The notes beneath the pieces were generated by a model. The model was not told the DNA's origin, searched no databases, and saw nothing but the letters and a program-made list of their open reading frames with translations. Shown piece by piece: positions 35,621 to 44,661 of a DNA stretch of 64,000 nt (within the stretch, counting starts at the first letter, position 1; every line of letters begins with the position of its first letter). The stretch spans positions 43,901 through 107,900 of the forward strand of contig JAIBEZ010000049.1 in the NCBI GenBank assembly GCA_019459485.1, written 5' to 3'. The position numbers and the translations under genes were made by a program. This stretch comes from Prolixibacteraceae bacterium. GTDB lineage: Bacteria; Bacteroidota; Bacteroidia; Bacteroidales; Prolixibacteraceae.

Positions 35621-38017
35621 ATGAATAACACAACAAACATCAATGATGTAAACAGTCAGGATGAAGGTATTGATGTAAAGAAAATCATTTACCTTTTACT
35701 CAGGCAATGGCATTGGCTTGCACTTTTTGCTGCCATTGGCTTAATTGGGGCATTCAGCTACACCAAACTCACTAAGCCAGTTTATATAGTAAGCACATCT
35801 GTTTTGGTTCCTGAAAAATCAAATGGATTAGACATGCGGGAATTATTTCAAGGTACCGCCGGAACAACAAATAACAATATCTTCAACCAGATTGAAATCA
35901 TAAAATCGTATTACAATGTGAACCAAACACTTATTAACCTGAACTGGAGAACAAGCTGGTACAGCAAAGGATTGTTTGTTTGGAGGGGAATTTACAAACA
36001 AGAGCCTTTTGATGTTCAGGAAACTCCCAATTTTATCAATCCAAAAGGCATTGCCATCTATATTACACCCGGGTCCGGTGACAATTATACGGTTAAAGTG
36101 GAGGGGAAAATTTACCAAAACAATGCGATTTCAGATGTGAAATTTGAATCCTCAGGAACCTATGGCAGACCGTTTGAAAACAAATATTTTAAGTTCACAC
36201 TACTTAAAAAAGTGAACAACTTCGAAACCCCCACAGGCAATTACTATTTTGTGTTTAATGACCTGAACGATATAACCATGTCATACATGGGAAGGTTAAG
36301 TGCCAGTCTGAAAGACAAAAAGGGCGATATCATTGTGTGTTCCATACAGGGAGAAGATCCTAACAGGGAGGTTGATTTTTTGAACGAACTAATCAGGGTG
36401 TACACCGCAGGTAAAATGGATTTTCAGAATGAGGCTCAACGCCGTTCCCTGGATTTTATCAATACGCAACTTGCAGGCATTTCTGATTCATTGAATACCG
36501 CCGGAACAAAATTCACTGAGTTTCGCTCCCAAAATAACATCATAGATTTGGGGGCTGAAGGAACCCTTGTAATGAATAATCTAACTGAAATTGAATCGGA
36601 AAGAGCCAGAGCTCAAATGCAACTGGACTATTTTCAGGACCTCCTCAAATACTTGAACAATGCTTCTGAACTCAACCAATTAGTTGCTCCATCGGTCGTT
36701 GGCATTCAGGATGCCTCACTCAATGCACTGGTTCTAAAATTAGGTGAATTATACAACCGCCGTCAGGTCATTTCTTTCAGCGCCAAAGAAAACAATCCTA
36801 CCCTGGTAATGATTGACAAGGAATTAAACCAAACACGAACCCAGTTAAATGAAAACCTAAGGAATCTGATCGACAATGCGACCAGAAACATAAACAGCCA
36901 GAAGGAAAGGCAGGATCGAATCAGTGTTCAGTTGAACAAGCTACCGCAGAAAGAACAGAAAATGGTCAACATCCAAAGACAGTTTAACCTGACAAACGAC
37001 CTTTACACCTTTTTGTTGCAGAAACGTGCAGAAACAAACATTTCTTTGGCTTCCAGTATCCCGGACGTTCAGGTGATCGACATTGCAAGACCTGAATTGG
37101 CATATGAAATCGGACTTGGAAGAATAAAGATAATGATGATAGGATTAATTTTGGGACTCTCATTTCCATTGGCGTACATCCTTGTCCTTGGATACTTCGA
37201 CAACCGCATCCGTACCCAGACAGATCTCGAGAGAAACACGACGATCCCTATTTTGGGCAATATTATGCACAGTCCATCTAAATCAGATTTGATTGTACAT
37301 GAAAATCCAAAATCAAACATTGCAGAATCGTTCCGGGCTTTGCGCACAAATTTACAATACATGCTTACCGGTCCCGGGGGAAAAGTAATATCCGTCCACT
37401 CAACAAATCCCGGAGAGGGAAAATCCTTCTCCTCCATTAATTTGGCGAGCATTCTGGCGGTAAACAACAAAAAAGTACTTTTAATCGGTGCTGATATGAG
37501 AAAGCCCCGATTGCACAAAGTGTTTAAACTTCCAAACGAAAAAGGTTTAAGTACCTACCTGATTGGAAACGATTCCATCGATCAGGTTATTATCTCTACC
37601 TTCATTGAAAACCTGTCGTTATTACCATCTGGTCCAATTCCTCCGAATCCCGCAGAAATCCTGAATAAACCGGAGATGAAAATCCTTCTGGATGAAGTTT
37701 GTAATCAATTTGATTACATTATCATCGACAATGCACCAACCTCCATGGTAACCGATGGTCACATCGTTAGTCATTTCTCTGACCTGAACATTTTTATCCT
37801 TCGGTATGGCATTTCCCACAAACACCAGATAGAAATAATCAATCAGTATGTTGATCAGAAAACAATCGGCAATGTAGCAATCCTGGTGAATGACATCAAA
37901 ATGAACGCATTTGGACATTCTTATTACAAATATTACCAATACGAAGCATACCAAAACACGTATTATTCCGACGAAAAACAGGAAACAAAAAGCCATCGTA
38001 AAAAAAAAATAGCGTGA
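35621..38017 (+). CDS. wzc: Wzc-like tyrosine autokinase/chain-length regulator
   Basis: An inner-membrane protein of 798 residues that drives polymerisation and export together with Wza. Two helices (about 30-50 and 505-527) flank a periplasmic Wzz/GNVR domain with coiled coils. The cytoplasmic BY-kinase domain has Walker A STNPGEGKSFSSIN near 593, Walker A' LLIGADMRKPRL near 620 and Walker B YIIIDNAPT near 705. The C-terminus is a tyrosine cluster (YYKYYQYEAY, NTYYSDE), the autophosphorylation site. No Wzb-type phosphatase gene is nearby; a HAD gene follows. Confidence 0.94.
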   Translation: MNNTTNINDVNSQDEGIDVKKIIYLLLRQWHWLALFAAIGLIGAFSYTKLTKPVYIVSTSVLVPEKSNGLDMRELFQGTAGTTNNNIFNQIEIIKSYYNVNQTLINLNWRTSWYSKGLFVWRGIYKQEPFDVQETPNFINPKGIAIYITPGSGDNYTVKVEGKIYQNNAISDVKFESSGTYGRPFENKYFKFTLLKKVNNFETPTGNYYFVFNDLNDITMSYMGRLSASLKDKKGDIIVCSIQGEDPNREVDFLNELIRVYTAGKMDFQNEAQRRSLDFINTQLAGISDSLNTAGTKFTEFRSQNNIIDLGAEGTLVMNNLTEIESERARAQMQLDYFQDLLKYLNNASELNQLVAPSVVGIQDASLNALVLKLGELYNRRQVISFSAKENNPTLVMIDKELNQTRTQLNENLRNLIDNATRNINSQKERQDRISVQLNKLPQKEQKMVNIQRQFNLTNDLYTFLLQKRAETNISLASSIPDVQVIDIARPELAYEIGLGRIKIMMIGLILGLSFPLAYILVLGYFDNRIRTQTDLERNTTIPILGNIMHSPSKSDLIVHENPKSNIAESFRALRTNLQYMLTGPGGKVISVHSTNPGEGKSFSSINLASILAVNNKKVLLIGADMRKPRLHKVFKLPNEKGLSTYLIGNDSIDQVIISTFIENLSLLPSGPIPPNPAEILNKPEMKILLDEVCNQFDYIIIDNAPTSMVTDGHIVSHFSDLNIFILRYGISHKHQIEIINQYVDQKTIGNVAILVNDIKMNAFGHSYYKYYQYEAYQNTYYSDEKQETKSHRKKKIA

Positions 38018-38158
38018 TGAAGATGTGAGGATGTGAATATGTGAATAGTCATATTAATCTATAATCCCAATCTGAAAAGCGAGTTATATTCATTGTGAGG
38101 CACGAAGCAATCTATTACCTTCAATCTTTTTCAATTCAACAGTTTTCAATCTTTTTAT

Positions 38159-38572
38159 ATGCAATTCAGATCTTCCTTCAAACCTTCATTGGTCATCGCA
38201 ATCGACTTCGATGGAACCATCGTTGAACACCGGTATCCATTCATTGGAAAGATTCGCCCGTTTGCATTCGAATCCATGGAGGCTCTTCAGGTAAAAGGAC
38301 ATCGGTTGATCCTTTGGAGCCATCGTGCAGGTGCGAAACTCGAAGAGGCCATTAAATTTTGTCGTTCACATGGCATTGAATTCTATGCCGTTAACAAAAA
38401 TTTTCCGGAAGAAATATGGGAAGGAACTGACAGCCGTAAAATATTAGCCGATATTTATATTGACGACCGCAATCTCGGGGGTATTCCTTCCTGGGGCGAA
38501 ATCTACAAAACAATCTGCCCTGAAGAAGAAATACCAACAGCAAGAGCTAAAAAAGTATGGTGGAAAGGGTAA
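38159..38572 (+). CDS. HAD superfamily phosphatase-like protein (BT0820-like)
   Basis: A small cytoplasmic HAD protein of 137 residues with no cap domain. Motif I is IDFDGTIV near residue 17, motif II the Ser in LILWSHRAG near 59, and the C-terminal IYIDDRNLGG near 103 carries the acidic motif IV. It resembles hypothetical HAD hydrolases of Bacteroides such as BT0820. Its place between wzc and wzx suggests a role in the glycan pathway, perhaps on a sugar phosphate. A role against phosphotyrosine on Wzc is a weaker possibility. Confidence 0.75.
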   Translation: MQFRSSFKPSLVIAIDFDGTIVEHRYPFIGKIRPFAFESMEALQVKGHRLILWSHRAGAKLEEAIKFCRSHGIEFYAVNKNFPEEIWEGTDSRKILADIYIDDRNLGGIPSWGEIYKTICPEEEIPTARAKKVWWKG

Positions 38573-38699
38573 TCATAGGTACGGTGGTTTTCAAAATTGG
38601 TTCCCGTTTAACAAGATACTTTTTCAGCATCCCATCATTCAAGCATGAAAACCGGAATAACAAAATTTTAAAATTAAGTAAAAATTTCTCCAACTTTAA

Positions 38700-40235
38700 A
38701 TGCAATCGATTAACAGAGTAATCAAAAACACGGGAATCCTGTATGCAAAAATGGGGATTACTGTATTTATCTCTCTGTTCACTACCCGACTAATTCTCAA
38801 TTCGCTTGGAGCCAACGATTACGGAGTATTTAATATTGTGGGCGGCTCAATTGCCATGCTTGGTTTCTTAAACGCATCCATGGCAAGCGCGACACAACGC
38901 TTTATGTCATATGCAGAAGGGGCAGGTAACGTCGAAAAGCTGATCAGTATTTTTAACGTCAGCATGGTTCTTCATTTTCTGATTGCCCTCATCATGGGAA
39001 TTGTTCTTTTGGGAATGGGTTATTTTCTCTTTAACGGTGTTTTAAACATTCCATCCGACCGGGTCTCTGCAGCAAAAATGGTGTATTACTTCATGATCGT
39101 TAGCACCATGTTTACGGTAATGACCGTTCCCTACGATGCGGTACTAAACGCCCACGAAAACATGCTGTATTATTCCATCATTGGAATTGTTCAGTCCTTA
39201 TTAAAACTGGGGGTAGCCTATGTGGTTGTATTTACCGTTTCGGATAAACTAATTATTTACGGGCTGTTGATGGCGCTGGTTTCTCTGGTTATCATGGTGT
39301 TAATGAGAGTGTATTGCCACCGTAAATATACGGAATGCAGAATCTCACCTAAAAAATATTTCCAGATCAGCCTTATGAAGGAAATGACTGGGTTTGCAGG
39401 ATGGTCTTTCATGGGAACTTCCACCAGCATGTTGGGGAACTATGGGTTCAGCATCGTTTTAAATCATTTTTTTGGAGCCGTATTAAATGCCGCAGATGGT
39501 ATCGCCGGCCAATTAAACGGTCAGTTACTGGTTTTTTCGAATACGATGATGAAAGCTTTGAATCCTGCAATCGTTAAGGCAGAAGGAGGTGGCGGACGAC
39601 AAAACATGCTGAACATGTCATTAGTGGGCAGCAAATTCTCTTTCATATTATTCGCTTTTTTTGCAGTTCCATTCCTTATTGAATCCCCGTACATTATGCA
39701 GATTTGGTTGAAAAATGTACCTGATTATGCGATTCTTTTTTGTAGATTAATGATAATTAGGACCTTGATCGAGCAGTTAACATTACCACTAAATACAGCT
39801 ATATCTGCTCAGGGTAACATCAAACAGATAAGTTTTGTAAAATCAATCTTAAATTTAATGCCATTGCCGATAGTCTACGTTTTATTCTCCTACGGATTTT
39901 CACCATACACAATGTATTTAACAGGAATTATTATATGGGGTTTCATTGAAGGTTATATTACAGTATATTTCACTATTAAGAATTGTAATTTAAAGTTAAC
40001 AGATTACTTGAATTCTGTTTTATTCAAAAGTATCGTCATATTTTCAATCCCTTTAGCCATCGGTATATTGCCGACTCTAATTCTCAATGATGGTCTTTAT
40101 CGATTAGTTGCAGTAATAGCTTTTTCTGTAGTTTCATTCATAAGTATCTTATATCTGATAGGTCTAACCAGCACAGAAAAATCGCACATACTTTTTGCTT
40201 TTAAATCAATAAATAGTAGGTTTCTTAAAAGTTGA
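38700..40235 (+). CDS. wzx: Wzx flippase (MOP family polysaccharide transporter)
   Basis: It flips the lipid-linked repeat unit across the inner membrane. The 511-residue protein has about 14 membrane helices over its length, starting with KNTGILYAKMGITVFISLFTTRLIL, then a family-typical GANDYGVFNIVGGSIAMLGFLN. It has no catalytic motif, as expected. Its presence shows that the locus uses the Wzx/Wzy pathway rather than an ABC exporter. Confidence 0.9.
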   Translation: MQSINRVIKNTGILYAKMGITVFISLFTTRLILNSLGANDYGVFNIVGGSIAMLGFLNASMASATQRFMSYAEGAGNVEKLISIFNVSMVLHFLIALIMGIVLLGMGYFLFNGVLNIPSDRVSAAKMVYYFMIVSTMFTVMTVPYDAVLNAHENMLYYSIIGIVQSLLKLGVAYVVVFTVSDKLIIYGLLMALVSLVIMVLMRVYCHRKYTECRISPKKYFQISLMKEMTGFAGWSFMGTSTSMLGNYGFSIVLNHFFGAVLNAADGIAGQLNGQLLVFSNTMMKALNPAIVKAEGGGGRQNMLNMSLVGSKFSFILFAFFAVPFLIESPYIMQIWLKNVPDYAILFCRLMIIRTLIEQLTLPLNTAISAQGNIKQISFVKSILNLMPLPIVYVLFSYGFSPYTMYLTGIIIWGFIEGYITVYFTIKNCNLKLTDYLNSVLFKSIVIFSIPLAIGILPTLILNDGLYRLVAVIAFSVVSFISILYLIGLTSTEKSHILFAFKSINSRFLKS

Positions 40236-40357
40236 TAAAAGAACATTAAATTTCGAAGACTAAAATTCATCCTAAACTTAAAACACTTAAATTAAGCATA
40301 TTTATACTCAATTAGACATATTATTTAATGAATCTTTAAGAACCATAAGAAAAACAA

Positions 40358-41176
40358 ATGAATCATTTGAAAAAGTTAATGAATTACCCTCCTATATTTT
40401 TAAGTTCAGCGGATTCATATTCTGATATCTGGGATTTATTTTTTTTACTATTCAAAAAAAACTGGCCGGAATACGATGGTACTATTTATTTGAACACACA
40501 AGAAAAAACAATTCAGGTGGAAGGGCTTAATATTGTTTGTACAAGAGTTGGGCAATTGGGCAGTTTTGGTAAAACATTTCGAGCTGGTTTAGATCAAGTC
40601 AAATCAGAATCAATAATTCTTATGATGATTGATTATTTCTTTGTTGGAAAAGTAGTTGACAAAAAGATCAAAGAACATTTTGAGTTCTTTCAACGTGAAA
40701 ATCTGGATTCTTTATGTCTCACATTTCAACCATACCCAAACACAATACAAACTACAAATAAAGAATTAATACGAGTCCTCCCACCAGCGCCTAACGTAAT
40801 GTTTTCCTATCAAATTGCTTTTTGGAAAAAAAAGATGCTAAGGGAAATGGCATTACCGCATGAAAATCCATGGACCTCAGAGTGGTTTGGCTCACGTAGG
40901 GCAGAGAAAATGAATATTAAACTTGCATCGATTGCCTCAAATAATAACAATCCAATACCATACAATCCTGCAGGATGTTTACACAAGGGCAAATGGCTGC
41001 ACGATGCGGTAGATCATCTGAATACTTTTAATTACAATATAGATTTTGAAGAAAGAGGTTATTTTCGTGAGCAACCAAGAACCATTATGTATCGTTTGAA
41101 AACAAAATGGATGATTGTAAAAGATGGTCTAAAAGGTAGTTACTGGGATTTATGGAAAAAAAGGCCTGTAAACTAA
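40358..41176 (+). CDS. Putative glycosyltransferase of unassigned family, tandem copy 1
   Basis: A 272-residue soluble protein closely related to the next gene. Shared pieces are SADSYSDIWDLFF near 17, a YLNTQEKT strand, IMMIDYFFVGKV near 90-100 where a DxD-like acid would lie, HENPWTSEWFGSRRAEKM near 165, and the end KTKWMIVKDGLKGSYWDLWK. I cannot place it in a named GT family. The context, the size and the alternating beta/alpha pattern make a glycosyltransferase likely. Confidence 0.6.
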   Translation: MNHLKKLMNYPPIFLSSADSYSDIWDLFFLLFKKNWPEYDGTIYLNTQEKTIQVEGLNIVCTRVGQLGSFGKTFRAGLDQVKSESIILMMIDYFFVGKVVDKKIKEHFEFFQRENLDSLCLTFQPYPNTIQTTNKELIRVLPPAPNVMFSYQIAFWKKKMLREMALPHENPWTSEWFGSRRAEKMNIKLASIASNNNNPIPYNPAGCLHKGKWLHDAVDHLNTFNYNIDFEERGYFREQPRTIMYRLKTKWMIVKDGLKGSYWDLWKKRPVN

Positions 41177-41205
41177 AAAAATGTGCATACTATCTTAAAG
41201 TTAAA

Positions 41206-41997
41206 ATGAACAATTATATCGCATTTGTCGACACTTCTGATTCGTATTCGGATATCTGGCCTGTTTTTTTTGACATGTTCACCTTGTATTGGCCTAACTT
41301 TAAAGGTATTATATACTTAAACACAGAATATAAAACTTATAGCCATGGCAATCTGAATATTATATGTACTCAGGTGGGGAAACGCGTTGATTATGGCAAA
41401 TATATTCGGGATGGATTAGAAAAAATTGACGCTGATTGGATAATGTATTTTCCGGTTGATTGTATCTTTATGGGCGAGGTTGATAAAAACAGGCTGGACA
41501 GGTATTTACATTTTTTTAAAGAAATGAATTTGGATTCCTTTTCTTTGATACACCAAAACTACAGAGAAACAATACAGAGTGATGAGAGTGGTGTGAGTAT
41601 GGTGATTCCTCCAACTGAGAATATGTTTTCCACTCAAATAGCATTCTGGAAAAAGTCAACATTCTACCAATTATTACTTCCACACGAAAACCCTTGGTCG
41701 GCGGAATGGTTTGGTACAAAAAGAGCAAATAAAATGAAGATTAAATTGGCTTGTCCTACTACCAAGGCGCATAATCCTCTGCATTACGATTTGCATGGCT
41801 GCCTGGGAAGGGGCAAATGGTTAGACAATGCCATTAAGCATCTCAATAATCTAAACTACGAGATCAATTTTGACCGAAGAGGTTACTATACAAAGCCTGA
41901 AATTACATTAAAATTTAAATTGAAGGAAAAATGGATGCTTGTTCATGATGGGTTAAAAGGAAGTTATTTGGATTTATTAAAAAGACAATTGCATTAA
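41206..41997 (+). CDS. Putative glycosyltransferase of unassigned family, tandem copy 2
   Basis: A diverged duplicate of the gene before it. I use the ATG at 41206 (263 residues), where MNNYIAFVDTSDSYSDIWPVFF aligns with its sister; the frame is open to 41152 but this would overlap the previous gene. It keeps TSDSYSDIW, YLNTEYKT, the acidic centre MYFPVDCIFMGEV, HENPWSAEWFGTKRANKM and the end EKWMLVHDGLKGSYLDLLK. The two copies probably add different sugars or make different linkages. Confidence 0.6.
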   Translation: MNNYIAFVDTSDSYSDIWPVFFDMFTLYWPNFKGIIYLNTEYKTYSHGNLNIICTQVGKRVDYGKYIRDGLEKIDADWIMYFPVDCIFMGEVDKNRLDRYLHFFKEMNLDSFSLIHQNYRETIQSDESGVSMVIPPTENMFSTQIAFWKKSTFYQLLLPHENPWSAEWFGTKRANKMKIKLACPTTKAHNPLHYDLHGCLGRGKWLDNAIKHLNNLNYEINFDRRGYYTKPEITLKFKLKEKWMLVHDGLKGSYLDLLKRQLH

Positions 41998-42007
41998 AAA
42001 ACATCAA

Positions 42008-43015
42008 ATGAACTCATTAGAATTCATCCACAAAGTAAAACATCGTTTATGGCATAAATTGGTTGCCTTTACCCGAAATACGGCCATCTATCCATACTTG
42101 TATCGAAGTTTTTGGCACTACAAATTAAGCAAAACTAGCTCATATAAAAATACAACCTGTTTTTATTCCGCGCGACCGAATCCTGGTGCAGGGATTGGTC
42201 ACCAACTAGCCAACTGGATTGCCGGATACTGGTTTGCCAAAAAATTTGATCTAAAGTTTGCTCACATTCCCTTCTCAACTCAAAAATGGGAAATCCTTTT
42301 TGGATTTGGTGAAGATGAAACAAAGCTTGATGACCTGATCAAAAATAAATACAAAACACAAAAGTTACCTTTATTTAATGAAGATAGTGAGAAAGAAGTA
42401 AACCTGATAAAAGCTATTATTGATTCCTATTCAGGAAAAAAAATTGTTTTTGTTGCAGAACAGGATCAATTCTACAAAAATCAATATGGGGTTATTTATG
42501 ACATTAAACGTAAATTTAATGAATCATCTGCCCGCAGAAATGATCAAATATTATACGATCCCACCCATTTTAATATTGCAGTACATGTAAGAAGAACAGT
42601 AGTAATAGGAAACAAGGTGATTTTAGAAAATGATGATGCAAAAGCCTTGCGTTGGCTAAGCAACGATTACTATGAGAAAGTATTAAAACAAGTAGTCGAA
42701 AATATCAAGATTTCAAGACCCATCAGTATTTATTTATTTTCAACCGGTAAACCGGATGAATTTGCAGAGTTCTCAAAATATGGAGATGTTCATTTTTGCT
42801 CGGATATGGATGAATATAGATCATTTTTGCACCTGATTCGAGCAGACCTTCTGATTACTAGTAAAAGTTCGTTCTCCTATAAGCCAGCATTACTCAACAA
42901 TGGGATAAAAGTTTGTCCGCGCAATTTCTGGCATAATTATCCTGAAACTGAAGATTGGATTCTAGTTGAAAATGATGGCATTTTGGATATTTCTAAATTG
43001 AAACAAATTGTATGA
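42008..43015 (+). CDS. Putative fucosyltransferase-like glycosyltransferase (GT11-like)
   Basis: The 335-residue protein has three features of alpha-1,2/1,6-fucosyltransferase-like enzymes: a Gly-rich N-terminal motif (PNPGAGIGHQLANWIAGYWFA near 58), IAVHVRR near 190 which would bind the GDP-sugar, and TSKSSFSYKPALL near 282. The donor may be GDP-fucose or another GDP-deoxyhexose. No GDP-fucose synthesis genes are in the window. Assignment is by motif only. Confidence 0.6.
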   Translation: MNSLEFIHKVKHRLWHKLVAFTRNTAIYPYLYRSFWHYKLSKTSSYKNTTCFYSARPNPGAGIGHQLANWIAGYWFAKKFDLKFAHIPFSTQKWEILFGFGEDETKLDDLIKNKYKTQKLPLFNEDSEKEVNLIKAIIDSYSGKKIVFVAEQDQFYKNQYGVIYDIKRKFNESSARRNDQILYDPTHFNIAVHVRRTVVIGNKVILENDDAKALRWLSNDYYEKVLKQVVENIKISRPISIYLFSTGKPDEFAEFSKYGDVHFCSDMDEYRSFLHLIRADLLITSKSSFSYKPALLNNGIKVCPRNFWHNYPETEDWILVENDGILDISKLKQIV

Positions 43016-44280
43016 AGAAAGTTATAACTATAGGCTCAGGAATATCAGGTTTAAGTATTTCTAGAATGCTTTCAAATAGATATCAAACTGAAATTCTTGA
43101 ACGGGAAGACAGAATCGGAGGTATGATCAAATGTGATAGGATTAACGGTAACCTGTTTCATAAAGTTGGGGGGCACGTCTTTAATAGCCGAAATCAGGCT
43201 GTGCTTGATTGGTTTTGGAACCAATTCAATAGAGATGACGAATTTCTGAAAACTCAGAGAAATGCGAAAATTTTTATGACTGGTAAAAAGATTGGATATC
43301 CTATTGAAAACTACCTGTACCAGCTTACAGAATCACAACTAAAACCAATTGTGGATGAATTACTCCAGAAGCTTTCTATCAAAAATAATCAGATTACAGA
43401 TTATAAAAATTTCAAGGAATTTTTAATTGGCAATTTTGGCTCTGAGTTATATAACTTATATTTCGGTCCATATAACACAAAAATATGGAATACCGATTTA
43501 GAAAAAGTACCTCTTGCGTGGCTCAACGGGAAACTGCCCATGCCGGATTTAAACGAGGTTATTTATAACAATATTATCAGGAAAGAAGAGTCGAACATGG
43601 TCCATTCGTCTTTCTTCTACGCAAAAAGAGATGGTTCGCAATTTATTGTTGATCGATTGTCCAATGGGCTTGAAATAAGCTGTTCTTACAATGTTTCTTC
43701 TATAGAACAATTGAATAACAAACAGCTATCCATTAATAATCAGGATAGACTGGCTGACTCCATCGTTTATTGTGGCGATATACGGCAATTACATAGGACA
43801 ATTCAAATAGCAGATGCCTTATTAAAAGAAGCATTACTAAAAGTAGCTGATTTGCCTTCAAATGGAACGTCAAACGTATTTTGCGAAACTGACACAAACG
43901 ATTTATCCTGGCTCTATTTACCTGAATCAACCTACAAAGCTCATAGAATCATTTACACCGGCAACTTTAGTTCAACCAATAGCGAAGGGTCTAAGCGAAC
44001 AACTTGTGTTGTAGAGTTTTCTGGGAAGCAGGAGCAATCAGAAATGTTGGAGGAGTTGAAACTACTGCCTGGGAATTTAACGGCTTTAGCTTTTAATTAT
44101 GAACCAAATTCATATATCATACAAAATGAAACAACACGAGCCGATATCTTAAATCTTAAAACTTTATTGAAACCATATAACATCTACCTATTGGGTCGCT
44201 TTGCCGAATGGGAGTACTACAATATGGATAAATGCATAGAGGCTGCTATGGCTCTCACAAAAAAAGAATTTTCTACATAA
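43012..44280 (+). CDS. FAD-dependent oxidoreductase, UDP-galactopyranose mutase-like
   Basis: A 422-residue flavoprotein. The dinucleotide-binding GSGISGLSISRMLS is at residues 8-21 and ILEREDRIGG near 30, with a second typical part FHKVGGHVFNS near 52. The pieces IGYPIENYLYQL and LYNLYFGPYNTKIWNTDLEKVPLAWL resemble UDP-galactopyranose mutase and the related amine-oxidase-like enzymes in glycan loci. It could make a furanose sugar nucleotide or act as another sugar oxidoreductase. It overlaps the previous gene by 4 nt. Confidence 0.7.
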   Translation: MKKVITIGSGISGLSISRMLSNRYQTEILEREDRIGGMIKCDRINGNLFHKVGGHVFNSRNQAVLDWFWNQFNRDDEFLKTQRNAKIFMTGKKIGYPIENYLYQLTESQLKPIVDELLQKLSIKNNQITDYKNFKEFLIGNFGSELYNLYFGPYNTKIWNTDLEKVPLAWLNGKLPMPDLNEVIYNNIIRKEESNMVHSSFFYAKRDGSQFIVDRLSNGLEISCSYNVSSIEQLNNKQLSINNQDRLADSIVYCGDIRQLHRTIQIADALLKEALLKVADLPSNGTSNVFCETDTNDLSWLYLPESTYKAHRIIYTGNFSSTNSEGSKRTTCVVEFSGKQEQSEMLEELKLLPGNLTALAFNYEPNSYIIQNETTRADILNLKTLLKPYNIYLLGRFAEWEYYNMDKCIEAAMALTKKEFST

Positions 44281-44508
44281 ATCAACAATAAATCAACAAC
44301 AAAACTATTCGAATTAGATACAAAAAATCTCAATTACTATTTGATTTTATTATAGTCTTAAATTTGATCACAACTTTCCTCACTCCTCTAATGAAAACTT
44401 TTAACTATTTCTGTGAGTTAAATTTTTTCAATTAAGCTAATTACAATTGTACATTGATATTTATAGAATTTAAATAAGTAATAGGAACTATTTATTGTCG
44501 TAAATTTT

Positions 44509-44598
44509 CCCAACTCACCCGACGTCCACTTGCGGACGTCCCCCTCTCTTTCAGAAAGAGAGGGGGAAAGCATCGCAGATGCGAGGGGGTGAGTTGGG
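44509..44598. repeat. Four-armed palindromic repeat, copy 2
   Basis: The outer stem CCCAACTCACCC (44509-44520) pairs with GGGTGAGTTGGG (44587-44598). Inside are GACGTCC/GGACGTC (44521-44540), CCCCTCTCTTTC with GAAAGAGAGGGG (44541-44565) and GCATC/GATGC (44570-44582). The layout equals copy 1, and the middle arm and outer stem agree in sequence. The surrounding 381-bp gap (44281-44661) otherwise shows only an A/T-rich stretch with a possible -7 box TAAATTTG at 44359. Confidence 0.85.
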
Positions 44599-44661
44599 AT
44601 AAAAAACAAAAATTCAAATGCGACATTATTTCATTTTCATTACTTACTAACACCAGATCAC

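Noticed and set aside
38018..38060. Short GATGTGA-type direct repeats between wzc and the HAD gene
   Set aside because: Three imperfect 7-mers in 30 bp with no structure; probably chance or slippage.
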